A DNA stretch of 64,000 nucleotides from Pseudomonadota bacterium (GCA_023451735.1 JAEXYH010000038.1:1-64000), one strand, 5' to 3'. Counted from the first letter of the stretch, positions 1 through 10,778 are shown. Notes: a model not told the origin generated them from the sequence alone. Numbers and translations: made by a program.

Positions 1-106
1 GGTCACCCCAGGCCGTATCCAGCGGTCTGCCGCTCTGATGAAGTGCGCGGCGACGGAACTCTCCAGCGGAAAACGGTGCCGTTTCGTTGATTGTCAGGTC
101 ATTCAT
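1..106 (-). CDS. Nudix CoA pyrophosphatase, N-terminal fragment
   Basis: Only the first 35 codons lie in the window; the gene runs off the left edge. The N-terminus reads MNDLTINETAPFSAGEF followed by RRRALHQ, which resembles the start of alphaproteobacterial Nudix hydrolases annotated as CoA pyrophosphatases; the Nudix box itself is outside the window, so the function is inferred from this start and from the usual neighbourhood. The ATG at 106 overlaps the stop of the DUF1285 gene by four bases (ATGA), so the two are probably translationally coupled. Confidence 0.6.
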   Translation of the reverse strand, partial: MNDLTINETAPFSAGEFRRRALHQSGRPLDTAWGD

Positions 107-729
107 GATGCCAGCCGTTCCAGTTCGTCCGCAGGCATGATCGGGAAAACTTCGCCTCCCGAGCGAACGGCAAACATCTCGATCCCCTTGATCGCAATCG
201 TCTCCCCCAGCGCAACGAGATCGTACATCGCCGCACGAGAAACAAGCGCTTCCAGACGGCCTCGAACCAGCACATAAGGCTTCAGCTGCCGCTCCTCGCC
301 AACCGTTTCGAACCGCAGCGGATGTGCTGCATCCACCTCCACCACATCACCCACATTGGTGCGAAATGTGATGAGCGGCGCTCCGTCTCGCTTTCCTGCC
401 TGCATCTCGACCGCCACGAATGGCGCATCGACGATCCTGATCCCGATCTTTTCCACAGGCGTGACGAGATAGGTTCTGCCGTCTTCGTCCTTGCGCAACA
501 CGGTTGAAAACAGCCGCACGAGCGGAGCGCGGCCGATCGGCGTTCCCATATAGAACCAGGTGCCGTCGGCGCGGATTTCCATGTCCAGATCGCCGCAGAA
601 GGGCGGATTCCACGTGTTCACCGGCGGCAATCCGCGACTTGTCGCACCCGCTTGCTCGGCAGCGCGCGAAATCAGGGCCGCAAGGCCGGCGGCGTCGGAC
701 GCCGAATTTATCGTTTCTGCTGCCATCAT
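103..729 (-). CDS. DUF1285 domain protein
   Basis: A 208-residue soluble protein with no signal peptide or membrane segment. It matches the DUF1285 family, recognisable from the stretch NTWNPPFCGDLDMEI (about residues 39-53) followed by DGTWFYMGTPIGR. The family is common in alpha- and gammaproteobacteria and its biochemical role is not settled. Two adjacent ATG codons (729 and 726) are possible starts; GGGAC lies just upstream of both. It is read with the Nudix gene that overlaps its end and is divergent from the MoxR operon. Confidence 0.85.
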   Translation of the reverse strand: MMAAETINSASDAAGLAALISRAAEQAGATSRGLPPVNTWNPPFCGDLDMEIRADGTWFYMGTPIGRAPLVRLFSTVLRKDEDGRTYLVTPVEKIGIRIVDAPFVAVEMQAGKRDGAPLITFRTNVGDVVEVDAAHPLRFETVGEERQLKPYVLVRGRLEALVSRAAMYDLVALGETIAIKGIEMFAVRSGGEVFPIMPADELERLAS

Positions 730-922
730 TCAGTCCCGGTTCGAAATTAATCGTTGACCGTCGCGATCGTTCCTCACGAGATAGTCATTCGAAACGAGCT
801 TGTCAGCCTTATTTCGGGTAATAACTTCTAGGCCTAATGTACTTGCTGCGGAACGACGACTCGTGCTGAGGGCAGTCCAGCCATCCGGCGTTTGAATACC
901 GACCTTGATTATGGAGAACGAC

Positions 923-1936
<1,014 letters not shown>

Positions 1937-1975
1937 TCGCCCAGGGCAAATACCCGCCTCTCGAAAGGACAATGC

Positions 1976-2893
1976 GTGGCATCAATCGGCCAGATCGTCG
2001 AGCAGACACCCAGCAGCGAAGTCCTCTCCCGCGCCCAGGCGCGTGCAGCACTTGTGCCCGATTGCATGGTCGAGGCGAAGCGTATCGCCAACACAGTGAT
2101 CGCCGGCTGGCATGGCCGACGCAAACGCGGCATGGGCGAAAACTTCTGGCAGTTTCGTCCTTACACCGAGGGCGAAAGCCTGTCGCGCATTGACTGGCGC
2201 CGCTCAGCCCGAGACGACCATACCTATGTCCGCGACCGCGAATGGGAGGCCGCCCACACGATCTGGCTCTGGGCCGACATGTCACCATCAATGATGTTCA
2301 AGTCGACCTTCGCCATGGTTTCAAAGGAAAGCCGCGCGCTCGTCCTGATGCTGGCGCTGGCCGAAATCCTTGCGCGCTCGGGCGAGCGCATCGGATGTCC
2401 CGGCATCATGGAGCCGGTCTCGGCCCGTAATGCCGCCGAACGGCTGGCGGCCGCCATCATGCATGCGCCGCTGACCACCGGCCTGCCGGAAACCAGAATG
2501 ATCCGCGGACAGAGCGATATCGTTCTCATCGGCGATTTTCTCGATGACGCCGATACCATCATGTCCCGCATCTCACCGCTTGGAAAACGCGGTCTGCGCG
2601 GCCATGTCATAGAAGTGGCAGATCCCGCCGAAGAGACCTTCCCCTATACCGGTCGCACCGAATTCACCGATCCGGAAACTGGCGAAAAGCTCACGTCCGG
2701 CCGCGCCGAAATGATCCGCGAGGATTACCAGCGCGCCTACCTCGCCCGTCGCGAGGCGCTTGGCGAGGGCCTGCGCCGTCTCGGCTGGAGTTTTACCTTC
2801 CATCGCACCGATCATCTGGCCTCCGAAGCGCTGGTCGCCGTGCATAGCCAGTTATCCGGCATGCCCTCAGCCTTTCCGGGAGGCCGGGCATGA
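1976..2893 (+). CDS. DUF58 domain protein
   Basis: A 305-residue protein with the DUF58 hallmark YTEGESLSRIDWRRSAR at residues 63-79. DUF58 proteins are almost always encoded beside MoxR ATPases and are regarded as their substrates or adaptors. After the motif comes a VWA-like fold: IWLWADMSPSM resembles a MIDAS start. The GTG at 1976 is preceded by GAAAGGAC at 1962-1969, which decides the start. The last four bases overlap the ATG of the next gene (ATGA). Confidence 0.92.
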   Translation: MASIGQIVEQTPSSEVLSRAQARAALVPDCMVEAKRIANTVIAGWHGRRKRGMGENFWQFRPYTEGESLSRIDWRRSARDDHTYVRDREWEAAHTIWLWADMSPSMMFKSTFAMVSKESRALVLMLALAEILARSGERIGCPGIMEPVSARNAAERLAAAIMHAPLTTGLPETRMIRGQSDIVLIGDFLDDADTIMSRISPLGKRGLRGHVIEVADPAEETFPYTGRTEFTDPETGEKLTSGRAEMIREDYQRAYLARREALGEGLRRLGWSFTFHRTDHLASEALVAVHSQLSGMPSAFPGGRA

Positions 2894-5730
2894 ACGCACT
2901 CGCCTTCGCCAATCCGCTGATCCTTTTCGGCCTTCTGTCACTGCCCGCCATCTGGTGGCTGCTCAGGCTCACCCCGCCGCGCCCCAAAGCCGAAGTCTTT
3001 CCGCCTTTGCGCATTCTCGCCACGGTGCTGAAACGCGAGGAAACGCCTGCCCAAAGCCCTTGGTGGCTGACGCTTCTGCGCATGCTGCTTGCCGCGGCCG
3101 TGATTCTCGCGATTGCCGATCCGGTCATGAACCCGCGCGCCAGCTCGCTCAATTCCGGCGGTCCGCTCGCGATCATCATCGACAATGGCTGGTCGAGCGC
3201 CGTCGACTGGGAGCGCCGCGTCGAAACCGCCAATATGCTGATCGACGAAGCAGAAAGCGCTGACGTGCCGGTATCTCTGACCTTCACCGCCGACACGAAC
3301 AATGAACCCGCGGCCGGCACCGCATCCGCGGCCCGTGACAAACTCGCCGCAACGGAACCGAAACCACTTGTGCCCGATCGCCTTCGCAGCATCCGCTCCC
3401 TGCAGGAAGCGCTGGACGGCAACCCGCTAGGCACCGTGGCGCTCATCTCCGATGGAATTGCAGCACCGGGCGACGGTGAGGCCATGACGGCGCTTGCCGC
3501 CTTCGCCCCGAACGATGTCCGCCTGTATCAGGGCGATGACCGCGGCGCGATCGCACTCACCGGCGCCACCAACAATTCCGAGACAATGGCCGTCACCGCA
3601 ACCCGCCTCGATACCGCCGCTCCGCAGCAACTGACGGTCAATGCGCTTGATCAGCAGGGACGCTCGCTCGCCTCAGGCACCGTCGATTTCGCGGCAGGTT
3701 CCGGCACTGCGACAGCCGAAATCTCCGCCCCGTTCGAGTTACGCAACGATTTCGCCCGGCTGAGCATCGAGGGTCTCGCGACAGCAGGCGCCACCCATCT
3801 GCTCGACGACGGTTTCAAGCGCCGCCGCATCGCACTGATTTCCGGCGAAAGCGGTAGCGACTTCCAGCCGCTCCTGCAGCCGCTCTATTATATCAACCGG
3901 GCTCTTTCGCCCTATGCCGATATCATCCAGCCGAACACCGCCGATCTCGCAGTCTCTATTCCGCAGATCCTTGAAAACAACCCGTCTGCCATCATCATGG
4001 CCGATGTCGGCCGGCTGCCCGCAGAAACCTACGAACCGCTGCAACAGTGGATAGCCCGCGGCGGCATGCTGGTCCGTTTTGCCGGTCCGCGCCTTGCCGC
4101 CGCCCCCGCGGATGATCCGCTCGTGCCCGTAAGGCTGCGTCAGGGCGAGCGCGCACTCGGCGGCGCCATGTCCTGGTCGGAACCGCAGTCGCTTGCGGAC
4201 TTCCCCAAGGCCGGCCCGTTTGCCGGCATGCCGCGCGCAACCGATATTACAGTCACCCGCCAGGTTCTCGCCGAGCCGACGCCGGATCTTGCCGAGCGCA
4301 CCTGGGCGAGCCTTGCCGATGGCACGCCGATCGTCACCACCCGCGATGTCGATGCCGGCCGCCTCGTCCTCTTCCACACGAGCGCCGAAGCGACGTGGTC
4401 CAACCTGCCGCTCTCGGGCAATTTCGTCGAAATGCTGCGCCGTGTCGTCCAGCTCGCTCGTGCTGGTGGAGCAACCACCGCCTCGGCAGGCTCCGAAAAC
4501 GCGGCCGCCACGCTTCCCGCCTATCGACTGCTGACCGCCGACGGGCTGCTGTCTACCGAAACAAGCGGGGTCCGCCCGATCATGATCCGCGCCGGAGAAA
4601 CACCCGCTGCCACGTTCGATCATCCCCCGGGCCTTTACGGCACCGAGGACGGGTTTACCGCAGTCAACCTGTTGCCGCAGGGGTCGGTGCTGGCAGCATT
4701 CGATCCGGCCCCGATCGGCCGCCCTGTTACCCGCGAAGGCCTCGCCGGTGGAGACGCTGTGTCGTTGCGCCCTGCACTGTTTGCCGCCGCCTTCGCCATG
4801 CTTATCATCGACAGTCTCATCGTTCTGTTCATGAACGGCGCTTTCTCACGTTCGTCGAAAGCCTCGCGCCGCCGCTCCGGCGCAGCAGCCGCCGCGATAA
4901 CAGCAGTCGCCTTCGGCCTTCTCGCTTTTCAGCCTCACCCGGTCTCCGCTCAGGAAATGCCCGAGGGCAGCGGCACGAAAGCCGGCGACGAGCAGATACT
5001 CGAACATCTGGACACAACCCACCTCGCCTATGTCGTGACCGGCGAGGCTGATGTCGACCGGATCTCCGAACAAGGCCTTGCGGGGCTGACAGAGTTCCTC
5101 ACCTATCGCACGACACTCGAACCCGGTGCGCCCGTAGGCCTCGACATCACCAAGGATGAACTGTCCTTCTACCCGATCATCTACTGGCCCATCTCGGCCA
5201 ACGCGCCGATGCCCTCACAGGCCGCGATCTCGCGCATCGATGCCTATATGCGCAATGGCGGCACGGTGTTGTTCGATACCCGCGACCAATATTCGTCGCT
5301 CGATGGCGGCGGCAGTTCTCCTAATGGCGAGCGGCTGCAGCAGATCCTTGCCAACATAGATATTCCGCCGCTGGAACCGGTACCCGAAAACCACGTCCTT
5401 GCGCGATCCTTCTACCTGCTCACCAACTTCCCCGGGCGCTACAATGGCAGCGCACTTTGGGTCGAGGCCCGTCAGGATGCCCGCAATGCCAATCAGGTCT
5501 CGTCGGGCGGTGACGGTGTTTCACCGATCATGATCACCGGGAACGATCTGGCCGGCGCTTGGGCGGTCGACCAGCAGGGCGCACCGGTCCTGCCGACCGT
5601 CCCCCCGGACGACATGCAGCGCGAATATGCCTACCGCTCCGGCGTCAACATTATGATGTACATGCTGACCGGCAACTACAAGGCCGATCAGGTCCATGTC
5701 CCTGCCCTTCTCGAACGGCTTGGCCAGTAG
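2890..5730 (+). CDS. BatA-like/DUF4159 membrane protein
   Basis: A 946-residue membrane protein. The N-terminus (residues 1-80) has the BatA-type pair of membrane segments around ANPLILFGLLSLPAIWWLL and LLRMLLAAAVILAIA. A VWA-like region follows, but its metal site reads IIIDNGWSSA, with Gly where DxSxS needs the first Ser. A third membrane segment lies near residue 630-650 and another hydrophobic stretch ending PVSAQ near 690 resembles an internal export signal. The last 250 residues are a DUF4159 domain. It overlaps the DUF58 gene by four bases and is followed after 12 bases by the next operon gene, so it is probably part of a MoxR-assisted envelope complex. Confidence 0.88.
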   Translation: MNALAFANPLILFGLLSLPAIWWLLRLTPPRPKAEVFPPLRILATVLKREETPAQSPWWLTLLRMLLAAAVILAIADPVMNPRASSLNSGGPLAIIIDNGWSSAVDWERRVETANMLIDEAESADVPVSLTFTADTNNEPAAGTASAARDKLAATEPKPLVPDRLRSIRSLQEALDGNPLGTVALISDGIAAPGDGEAMTALAAFAPNDVRLYQGDDRGAIALTGATNNSETMAVTATRLDTAAPQQLTVNALDQQGRSLASGTVDFAAGSGTATAEISAPFELRNDFARLSIEGLATAGATHLLDDGFKRRRIALISGESGSDFQPLLQPLYYINRALSPYADIIQPNTADLAVSIPQILENNPSAIIMADVGRLPAETYEPLQQWIARGGMLVRFAGPRLAAAPADDPLVPVRLRQGERALGGAMSWSEPQSLADFPKAGPFAGMPRATDITVTRQVLAEPTPDLAERTWASLADGTPIVTTRDVDAGRLVLFHTSAEATWSNLPLSGNFVEMLRRVVQLARAGGATTASAGSENAAATLPAYRLLTADGLLSTETSGVRPIMIRAGETPAATFDHPPGLYGTEDGFTAVNLLPQGSVLAAFDPAPIGRPVTREGLAGGDAVSLRPALFAAAFAMLIIDSLIVLFMNGAFSRSSKASRRRSGAAAAAITAVAFGLLAFQPHPVSAQEMPEGSGTKAGDEQILEHLDTTHLAYVVTGEADVDRISEQGLAGLTEFLTYRTTLEPGAPVGLDITKDELSFYPIIYWPISANAPMPSQAAISRIDAYMRNGGTVLFDTRDQYSSLDGGGSSPNGERLQQILANIDIPPLEPVPENHVLARSFYLLTNFPGRYNGSALWVEARQDARNANQVSSGGDGVSPIMITGNDLAGAWAVDQQGAPVLPTVPPDDMQREYAYRSGVNIMMYMLTGNYKADQVHVPALLERLGQ

Positions 5731-5742
5731 GAAAGAGCATTG

Positions 5743-7809
5743 ATGACACTTGAGTTTTCGCCCTTCTTCCCATGGCCCGTGCTGATCGGATTTGGCATCC
5801 TCGCGCTGGTTCTCTGCGTCCTCGTCTTCTGGCGTCGTGTCCGCGGGGCCAGCCTGCGCACACTCGCACTCGCCTTCCTGCTTCTGGCGCTTGCCAACCC
5901 GACGTTGCTGCAAGAAGATCGAGAACAGCTCTCGACCATCGTGCCGATCCTCGTCGACCGCTCCCAGAGCCAGCAGACGGATGAACGCAAGCGGCAGACG
6001 GACGAGACGCTGGCCGAACTGCGCGACCGCTTTTCACGTTACCCGAATATAGAAACCCGGATCGTCGAAGTGGCCGATGACCCGGATAGCGACACGCCGT
6101 CCACAAGGCTCTATACCGCGCTTCGCTCCGCCGTTTCCGATGTTCCTCCGGCACGCCTGGGCGCAGCGGTCTTCGTCACCGACGGCCAGATTCACGATCT
6201 GCCGGGCACCAACCAGGAACTCGGCTTCACCGCACCCGTTCATGGCTTGATCACCGGACAACCGGACGAGTTCGATCGACGCGTCGAAGTCGTCCGCGCG
6301 CCACGCTTCGGCATCGTCAACGAGGAGCAGGAACTGACCTTGCGCGTCGTCGATGACGGCCGCGCCACCAACACTCCGGCTCAGGTGACGGTACGCATGA
6401 ACGGCGAACAGATCGCCACCTTCCGTGCCTCGCCGGGCGCCAACACGCCCTTCCCCTTCACCGTTCCTCGCGCCGGCAACAACGTCATGGAGTTTTCCGT
6501 CGACGAACTGCCGGGCGAAGTGACGACCGCCAACAATCGCGCCGTTCATGTGATTGACGGCATCCGCCAGAACCTGCGCGTTCTTCTGGTCTCAGGCGAA
6601 CCCCATGCCGGCGAGCGCGCCTGGCGCAACCTGTTGAAATCCGACGCCTCGGTGGACCTCGTCCACTTCACCATTCTTCGTCCGCCGGAAAAGCAGGATG
6701 GTACGCCGATCAACGAACTGTCGCTGATCGCCTTCCCGACCCGCGAGCTTTTTGTCGAGAAGATCAAGGATTTCGATCTGATCATCTTCGATCGCTACAA
6801 GCACCGCGGCGTGCTGCCGATCCTCTATTACGATTACATTTCGCAATACGTACAGAACGGTGGTGCACTTCTGATCGCCGCCGGGCCGGAACACGCGAGC
6901 GAGGATTCGATCGCGCTCACCCCGCTTGAACAGGTGCTTCCCGCCTCCCCGACAGGCGATGTCCATAATGCCGGCTTCTATCCGCACCTCTCCGAGGTCG
7001 GTCAGAAGCACCCGGTCACCCGTGGCCTCGACAGCTCCGGCCAGACGCCACCCGCCTGGGGCCGCTGGTTCCGCACCATCGATGTTGACCAGCCCCGCGG
7101 CCAGACGGTCATGGAAGGCGACGGCGAACGTCCGCTTCTCGTCCTCAACCGCCAGGGTCAAGGCCGCGTCGCCATGCTGCTCTCCGATCAGGGCTGGCTC
7201 TGGGCACGCGGTTTCGAAGGCGGCGGCCCGCATGTGGCGCTCTACCGTCGTATCGCCCACTGGCTGATGAAGGAACCGGAACTGGAAGAGGAAGCGCTCA
7301 CCGCCCGCTCCTCCGGCCGCACCCTGGAAGCGACGCGCCAGACGATCGGCGACGATCCCGGCCCGGCAACCGTCCGCTTCCCCTCAGGCCGCACGGAAAC
7401 CATCCCGATGACGCAAGCCGAGCCCGGTCAGTACCGTTTCGAACGCCGCATGGATGAAGTCGGTCTCTTCCAGGTATCGAACGGCGAGTTCTCGACCCTT
7501 GTTCATGTCGGCGCCGTCGATGCCCCCGAATTCAAGGCGATGATCTCGACCGAAGAGACGCTGAAACCCTATGCGGAAAAGACCCACGGCCTGGTCACCC
7601 GTGTAGCTTCCGGCGAAAACATAACCCTGCCGGACATCCTGCCGGTGCGGGGCGAAGTGCGGATCAGCAACCCCAACCGCATGTCGATCCGCATGACCGA
7701 TGAATCCGTGCTGCGCGGCGTTAACAGCCTGCCGCTGTTTGCCGGTTTCGCTGGTCTCTCCGCTCTGCTCTTCGCCGTCGCCGCCATGTGGTGGCGCGAG
7801 GGACGTTAG
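5743..7809 (+). CDS. VWA-like membrane protein with GATase-like region
   Basis: A 688-residue protein with two N-terminal membrane segments (PWPVLIGFGILALVLCVLVF and LRTLALAFLLLALANP) and one at the C-terminus (LFAGFAGLSALLFAVAAMWW). The VWA-like region begins ILVDRSQSQ, an intact DxSxS metal-binding motif. A central part beginning LRVLLVSGEPHAGE and including GGALLIAAGPEH looks like a class I glutamine-amidotransferase-like fold without the usual catalytic set. ATG 5743 is preferred over TTG 5740. The stop codon shares a base with the GTG of the next gene (TAGTG). Role inferred: partner of the MoxR ATPase in the cell envelope. Confidence 0.85.
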   Translation: MTLEFSPFFPWPVLIGFGILALVLCVLVFWRRVRGASLRTLALAFLLLALANPTLLQEDREQLSTIVPILVDRSQSQQTDERKRQTDETLAELRDRFSRYPNIETRIVEVADDPDSDTPSTRLYTALRSAVSDVPPARLGAAVFVTDGQIHDLPGTNQELGFTAPVHGLITGQPDEFDRRVEVVRAPRFGIVNEEQELTLRVVDDGRATNTPAQVTVRMNGEQIATFRASPGANTPFPFTVPRAGNNVMEFSVDELPGEVTTANNRAVHVIDGIRQNLRVLLVSGEPHAGERAWRNLLKSDASVDLVHFTILRPPEKQDGTPINELSLIAFPTRELFVEKIKDFDLIIFDRYKHRGVLPILYYDYISQYVQNGGALLIAAGPEHASEDSIALTPLEQVLPASPTGDVHNAGFYPHLSEVGQKHPVTRGLDSSGQTPPAWGRWFRTIDVDQPRGQTVMEGDGERPLLVLNRQGQGRVAMLLSDQGWLWARGFEGGGPHVALYRRIAHWLMKEPELEEEALTARSSGRTLEATRQTIGDDPGPATVRFPSGRTETIPMTQAEPGQYRFERRMDEVGLFQVSNGEFSTLVHVGAVDAPEFKAMISTEETLKPYAEKTHGLVTRVASGENITLPDILPVRGEVRISNPNRMSIRMTDESVLRGVNSLPLFAGFAGLSALLFAVAAMWWREGR

Positions 7810-8228
7810 TGGAATTCCGTCTGGAAACCACGGCCGAGGCGGCCGCAGATGATCTGAATATCATCCTGAACAGCCTGACGGACTACAATGAAGCGGAGGT
7901 TGGCCCCGCAAACCGTACAGCGCTGATTGTATTGATCCGTGATGCCGAGGCCAAGGTGATCGGCGGCATGTTCGGCTATACGTCCTGGGGCTGGTTATTC
8001 ACCCAGGTTCTGTTCGTTCCCGAGCAATTGCGCGGACAGGGCATGGCAGCAAGACTTCTCGATCAGGCGGAGACGGAAGCGCGTCGCCGCGACTGCCGCG
8101 GCGCCTGGATCGACACATTCAATCCACAGGCTCTGAAAGCCTACCAGCGCCAAGGCTACGAAATATTCGGCGAACTTCCTGCCTTTGTCGGCGACCGCAC
8201 CCGCACCTTCCTTAAAAAGGCCCTTTAG
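7809..8228 (+). CDS. GNAT family N-acetyltransferase
   Basis: A 139-residue single-domain GNAT protein. The acetyl-CoA binding motif is LRGQGMAARLL, followed by the C-terminal QGYEIFGELP. It starts at GTG 7809, which overlaps the TAG of the preceding gene, so it is translated with the MoxR operon. It is a paralogue of the next gene: both have GYT..GWL, then FVPEQLRGQG or YIPENLRGQG, and DTFNP or DTMNP. The substrate is unknown. Confidence 0.88.
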   Translation: MEFRLETTAEAAADDLNIILNSLTDYNEAEVGPANRTALIVLIRDAEAKVIGGMFGYTSWGWLFTQVLFVPEQLRGQGMAARLLDQAETEARRRDCRGAWIDTFNPQALKAYQRQGYEIFGELPAFVGDRTRTFLKKAL

Positions 8229-8260
8229 TTTATCGATGCGCCCGTCTTTGGGAGGAGCGC

Positions 8261-8680
8261 ATGAGCCTAAAACTGAGAGTAACCGAAGGCATCGCGCCGC
8301 AGGAGGAAGAGCGTATCCTGCAAGAGCTGCGGGCGTTCAACATCGCCACCTTCGGCGAGAGCCGTCGCCGCGAGCTGACGATCCCTCTTTATGATGATGC
8401 GGGGGAGGTCAGCGGTGGCCTTGTCGGTTACACCGGCCGCGGCTGGCTTTATGTTTCCATGCTCTACATTCCCGAAAACCTGCGCGGTCAGGGCCTCGCC
8501 ACCCACATGCTGGACATGGCCGAGGACGAAGCCCGCAAGCGTGGTTGCATCGGCGCCTATATCGATACGATGAACCCGGCTGGCCTCTCGCTCTATCGGA
8601 AACTCGGTTACACCGAGATCGGCAGGCTGGATGCGCTTTCCGGCGGCCATGTCGTAACATGGCTTGCCAAGCGTTTCTGA
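8261..8680 (+). CDS. GNAT family N-acetyltransferase
   Basis: A 139-residue GNAT protein, the second of a tandem pair. Motif A is ENLRGQGLATHMLDMAE and the C-terminal turn is YRKLGYTEIGRL. GGGAGGAGCGC directly before ATG 8261 is a strong ribosome binding site. It lies 32 bases after its paralogue and ends three bases from the convergent LysR gene. The substrate cannot be told from the sequence. Confidence 0.9.
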   Translation: MSLKLRVTEGIAPQEEERILQELRAFNIATFGESRRRELTIPLYDDAGEVSGGLVGYTGRGWLYVSMLYIPENLRGQGLATHMLDMAEDEARKRGCIGAYIDTMNPAGLSLYRKLGYTEIGRLDALSGGHVVTWLAKRF

Positions 8681-8683
8681 AGT

Positions 8684-9679
8684 CTACGCCGTTTCCAGTT
8701 CCCGCTCGGTCGGTTGCTGCTCATCGGCCTCCGTCTCGCCGAAGACGCCGCTGGACGAAAAGCTGTCACGGATCTGCCGGCGCAGCCAGACATTGGCAGG
8801 GTCGCCATCGGCATGGTTTGCCCACACCATGTTGACCGGCGGAAAGGTTAGCACGACCGGCAGCGGGCTGACTGCGAGCCCTAGCAATGGCGCGTAACGC
8901 TCGGCGATCCGGCTCGGCACGGTCGCAATCAGCGGGCTGCTCTGAGCGGCGGAAAGAACCGACATGTAACCGGGTGCAGCCGTCACGACATTCAGCTCGA
9001 TGCCGGCAATTTCCAGCGCATCCTTGATACAGCCCTGCAGCGTTTCGTTCTGGCTGATCGTCGCATGGTCTGCCGCAAGATAAGCGTCAAGCCCGACGGG
9101 ATTGGCCAGATTGAGCAGATCAGGATTGTGGCAGCAGGCGAACTCGGTCCTGTAGAGCACCTCGAACGAGCGCCGGCTCGTCTGCGTATAGGTACAGCCT
9201 ACCGCAAGATCGATGCTGCCATCCTCCAGGGACGGATCCATCGCCTCATAGGGAAACACCCGCGCCAATATCCGAATACCGGGGGAAAGCCGCCGCAGCC
9301 GCGCCGTCAGGTCGGGGATCAGCAACAATTCCACCTCTGGCGACATGGCGATACGAAATGTCCGCTCCTCGGTGGCGGGATCAAAGGCATTGCCCCCGGT
9401 GAGTGCCAGCTGTGCCTGTTTCAACGCCTGACGCACCGGCACCGCAAGACTGCGCGCCTTCGCCGTCGGCTGCATCACCTGCCCCACACGAATGAACAAC
9501 TCGTCCTGCAGCAGCACACGCAAGGTCGAAAGCGAATGGCTCATCGCCGGCTGCTGGATCTTCAGCCGTTTCGCCGCCTTGGTAACACTGCCTTCCGACA
9601 TCAATGCATCGAATGCGACGAGCAGGTTGAGGTCGAAGGAGCGTAGATTGAAATGATCGATAGTAGTCATGAGCCGCAT
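8684..9679 (-). CDS. LysR family transcriptional regulator
   Basis: A 331-residue LysR-type regulator. The N-terminal winged helix (LRSFDLNLLVAFDALM, then KRLKIQQPAMSHSLSTLR) is of the NodD/LeuO-like subgroup, and the rest is the periplasmic-binding-like effector domain starting about FRIAMSPEVELLLIPDL. An alternative ATG at 9670 removes three residues; neither start has a clear ribosome binding site. It is divergent from the Tat-exported metallo-hydrolase gene 85 bases away, so that gene is its most likely target. Effector unknown. Confidence 0.92.
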   Translation of the reverse strand: MRLMTTIDHFNLRSFDLNLLVAFDALMSEGSVTKAAKRLKIQQPAMSHSLSTLRVLLQDELFIRVGQVMQPTAKARSLAVPVRQALKQAQLALTGGNAFDPATEERTFRIAMSPEVELLLIPDLTARLRRLSPGIRILARVFPYEAMDPSLEDGSIDLAVGCTYTQTSRRSFEVLYRTEFACCHNPDLLNLANPVGLDAYLAADHATISQNETLQGCIKDALEIAGIELNVVTAAPGYMSVLSAAQSSPLIATVPSRIAERYAPLLGLAVSPLPVVLTFPPVNMVWANHADGDPANVWLRRQIRDSFSSSGVFGETEADEQQPTERELETA

Positions 9680-9764
9680 CGATTTGTTTGCTGATACAGC
9701 GATACATACGTCCTCTCCAGGTCAGTTCAAGACCAACGTTTCAATCCTCACCTGGAGCCTTTCC

Positions 9765-10739
9765 ATGCAGACCCGTCGCGCTCTTCTGAAATCCACCACC
9801 GGCCTGGCGCTTGCCGCCGGTGTCTATGCCGCCCTGCCCTCTGTCGTACTCGCCAAGGCGCCGATCGTTGGCACGCAGGCCGCCGGTTATTACCGTCTGA
9901 AGCTTGGCGACTATGAAGTCACCGCCCTGTCCGATGGCACCGTGGCCCTTCCCATGGCAAAGATTTACGAAGGCATCGAGGAAAAGGAGGCGGAAACCCA
10001 CCTCGCCGGTTACTTCCAGAAGAACCCGACGGAAACCTCCGTCAACGCCTTCCTCGTCAATACCGGCGACCGGCTGGTTCTGATTGATGCCGGCACCGGC
10101 GACCTGATGGGGCCATCGCTCGGCAAGCTTGTCGCCAATATCGAGGCGGCCGGCTACAAGGCTGGCGAAATCGACGACGTTATCCTCACCCATATCCACG
10201 CCGACCATTCCGGCGGCTTATCGCGGAATGGCAAACGCGTGTTTGAAAACGCAATCCTCCACGTCAACGAGCGCGAGGCAAACTTCTGGCTGAAGGCAGA
10301 TACCACAGCCAAGGCCGATGCAAATCTCGGTCCTCAGATCGTTCAGGCAGAGGCAGCAGTCGGCCCCTATATCGCGGCGGATAAATTTAAGACCTTTGCA
10401 GATGATTCAGCACCTGTTCCGGGCTTCACCTCGGTCCTGAGGAAAGGTCACACGCCCGGTCACAGCGCTATTGCGGTGGAAAGCAAGGGTGACAAGATCG
10501 TCTTCTGGGGCGACATCGCCCATGGCGACGTGCTGCAATATGACCGCCCCGAGATCACCGTCGAATTCGACGTCGACCAGAAACAGGCAGCTGCTACTCG
10601 CGCCGTCGCCTTCGCCGAAGCTGCCGACCGGAAGTATCTGGTTGCCGGCGCCCACCACGCCTTCCCGGGCATCGGCCATGTCCGCCGCGACGAAACCAAT
10701 TACGACTGGGTACCGTTGCTCTACAGCGCCAACTACTGA
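9765..10739 (+). CDS. Tat-exported MBL-fold metallo-hydrolase
   Basis: A 324-residue metallo-beta-lactamase-fold hydrolase. The N-terminus MQTRRALLKSTTGLALAAG is a twin-arginine signal, ending near VVLAKA, so the folded enzyme acts in the periplasm. The zinc motif THIHADH is present, with later ligands in KGHTPGHS and WGDIAH. ATG 9765 has TGGAG seven bases upstream; in-frame upstream codons are not credible because they would bury the Tat signal. It resembles annotated quorum-quenching lactonase-like and methyl-parathion-hydrolase-like proteins, but the substrate is not deducible. A LysR gene lies divergently upstream. Confidence 0.88.
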   Translation: MQTRRALLKSTTGLALAAGVYAALPSVVLAKAPIVGTQAAGYYRLKLGDYEVTALSDGTVALPMAKIYEGIEEKEAETHLAGYFQKNPTETSVNAFLVNTGDRLVLIDAGTGDLMGPSLGKLVANIEAAGYKAGEIDDVILTHIHADHSGGLSRNGKRVFENAILHVNEREANFWLKADTTAKADANLGPQIVQAEAAVGPYIAADKFKTFADDSAPVPGFTSVLRKGHTPGHSAIAVESKGDKIVFWGDIAHGDVLQYDRPEITVEFDVDQKQAAATRAVAFAEAADRKYLVAGAHHAFPGIGHVRRDETNYDWVPLLYSANY

Positions 10740-10744
10740 ATGTG

Positions 10745-10776
10745 TGTCAGGCACCGCTTAATCGCGGTGCCTGACA
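10745..10776. terminator. Bidirectional stem-loop terminator
   Basis: A perfect 13-bp stem (TGTCAGGCACCGC with its complement) and a six-base loop TTAATC. It fills the 39-base space between the convergent metallo-hydrolase and MFS genes. There is only a weak T tract on either side, so termination efficiency is inferred from position and stem strength. Confidence 0.7.
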
Positions 10777-10778
10777 AT

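Noticed and set aside
3739..4623. A 294-codon minus-strand frame
   Set aside because: It lies within the DUF4159 gene on the opposite strand and shows only shadow composition.
9656..9706. Repeats ATCGAT and GATACA between the LysR and metallo-hydrolase genes as a LysR operator
   Set aside because: Too short and partly inside the LysR coding region; a T-N11-A palindrome could not be settled on by eye.
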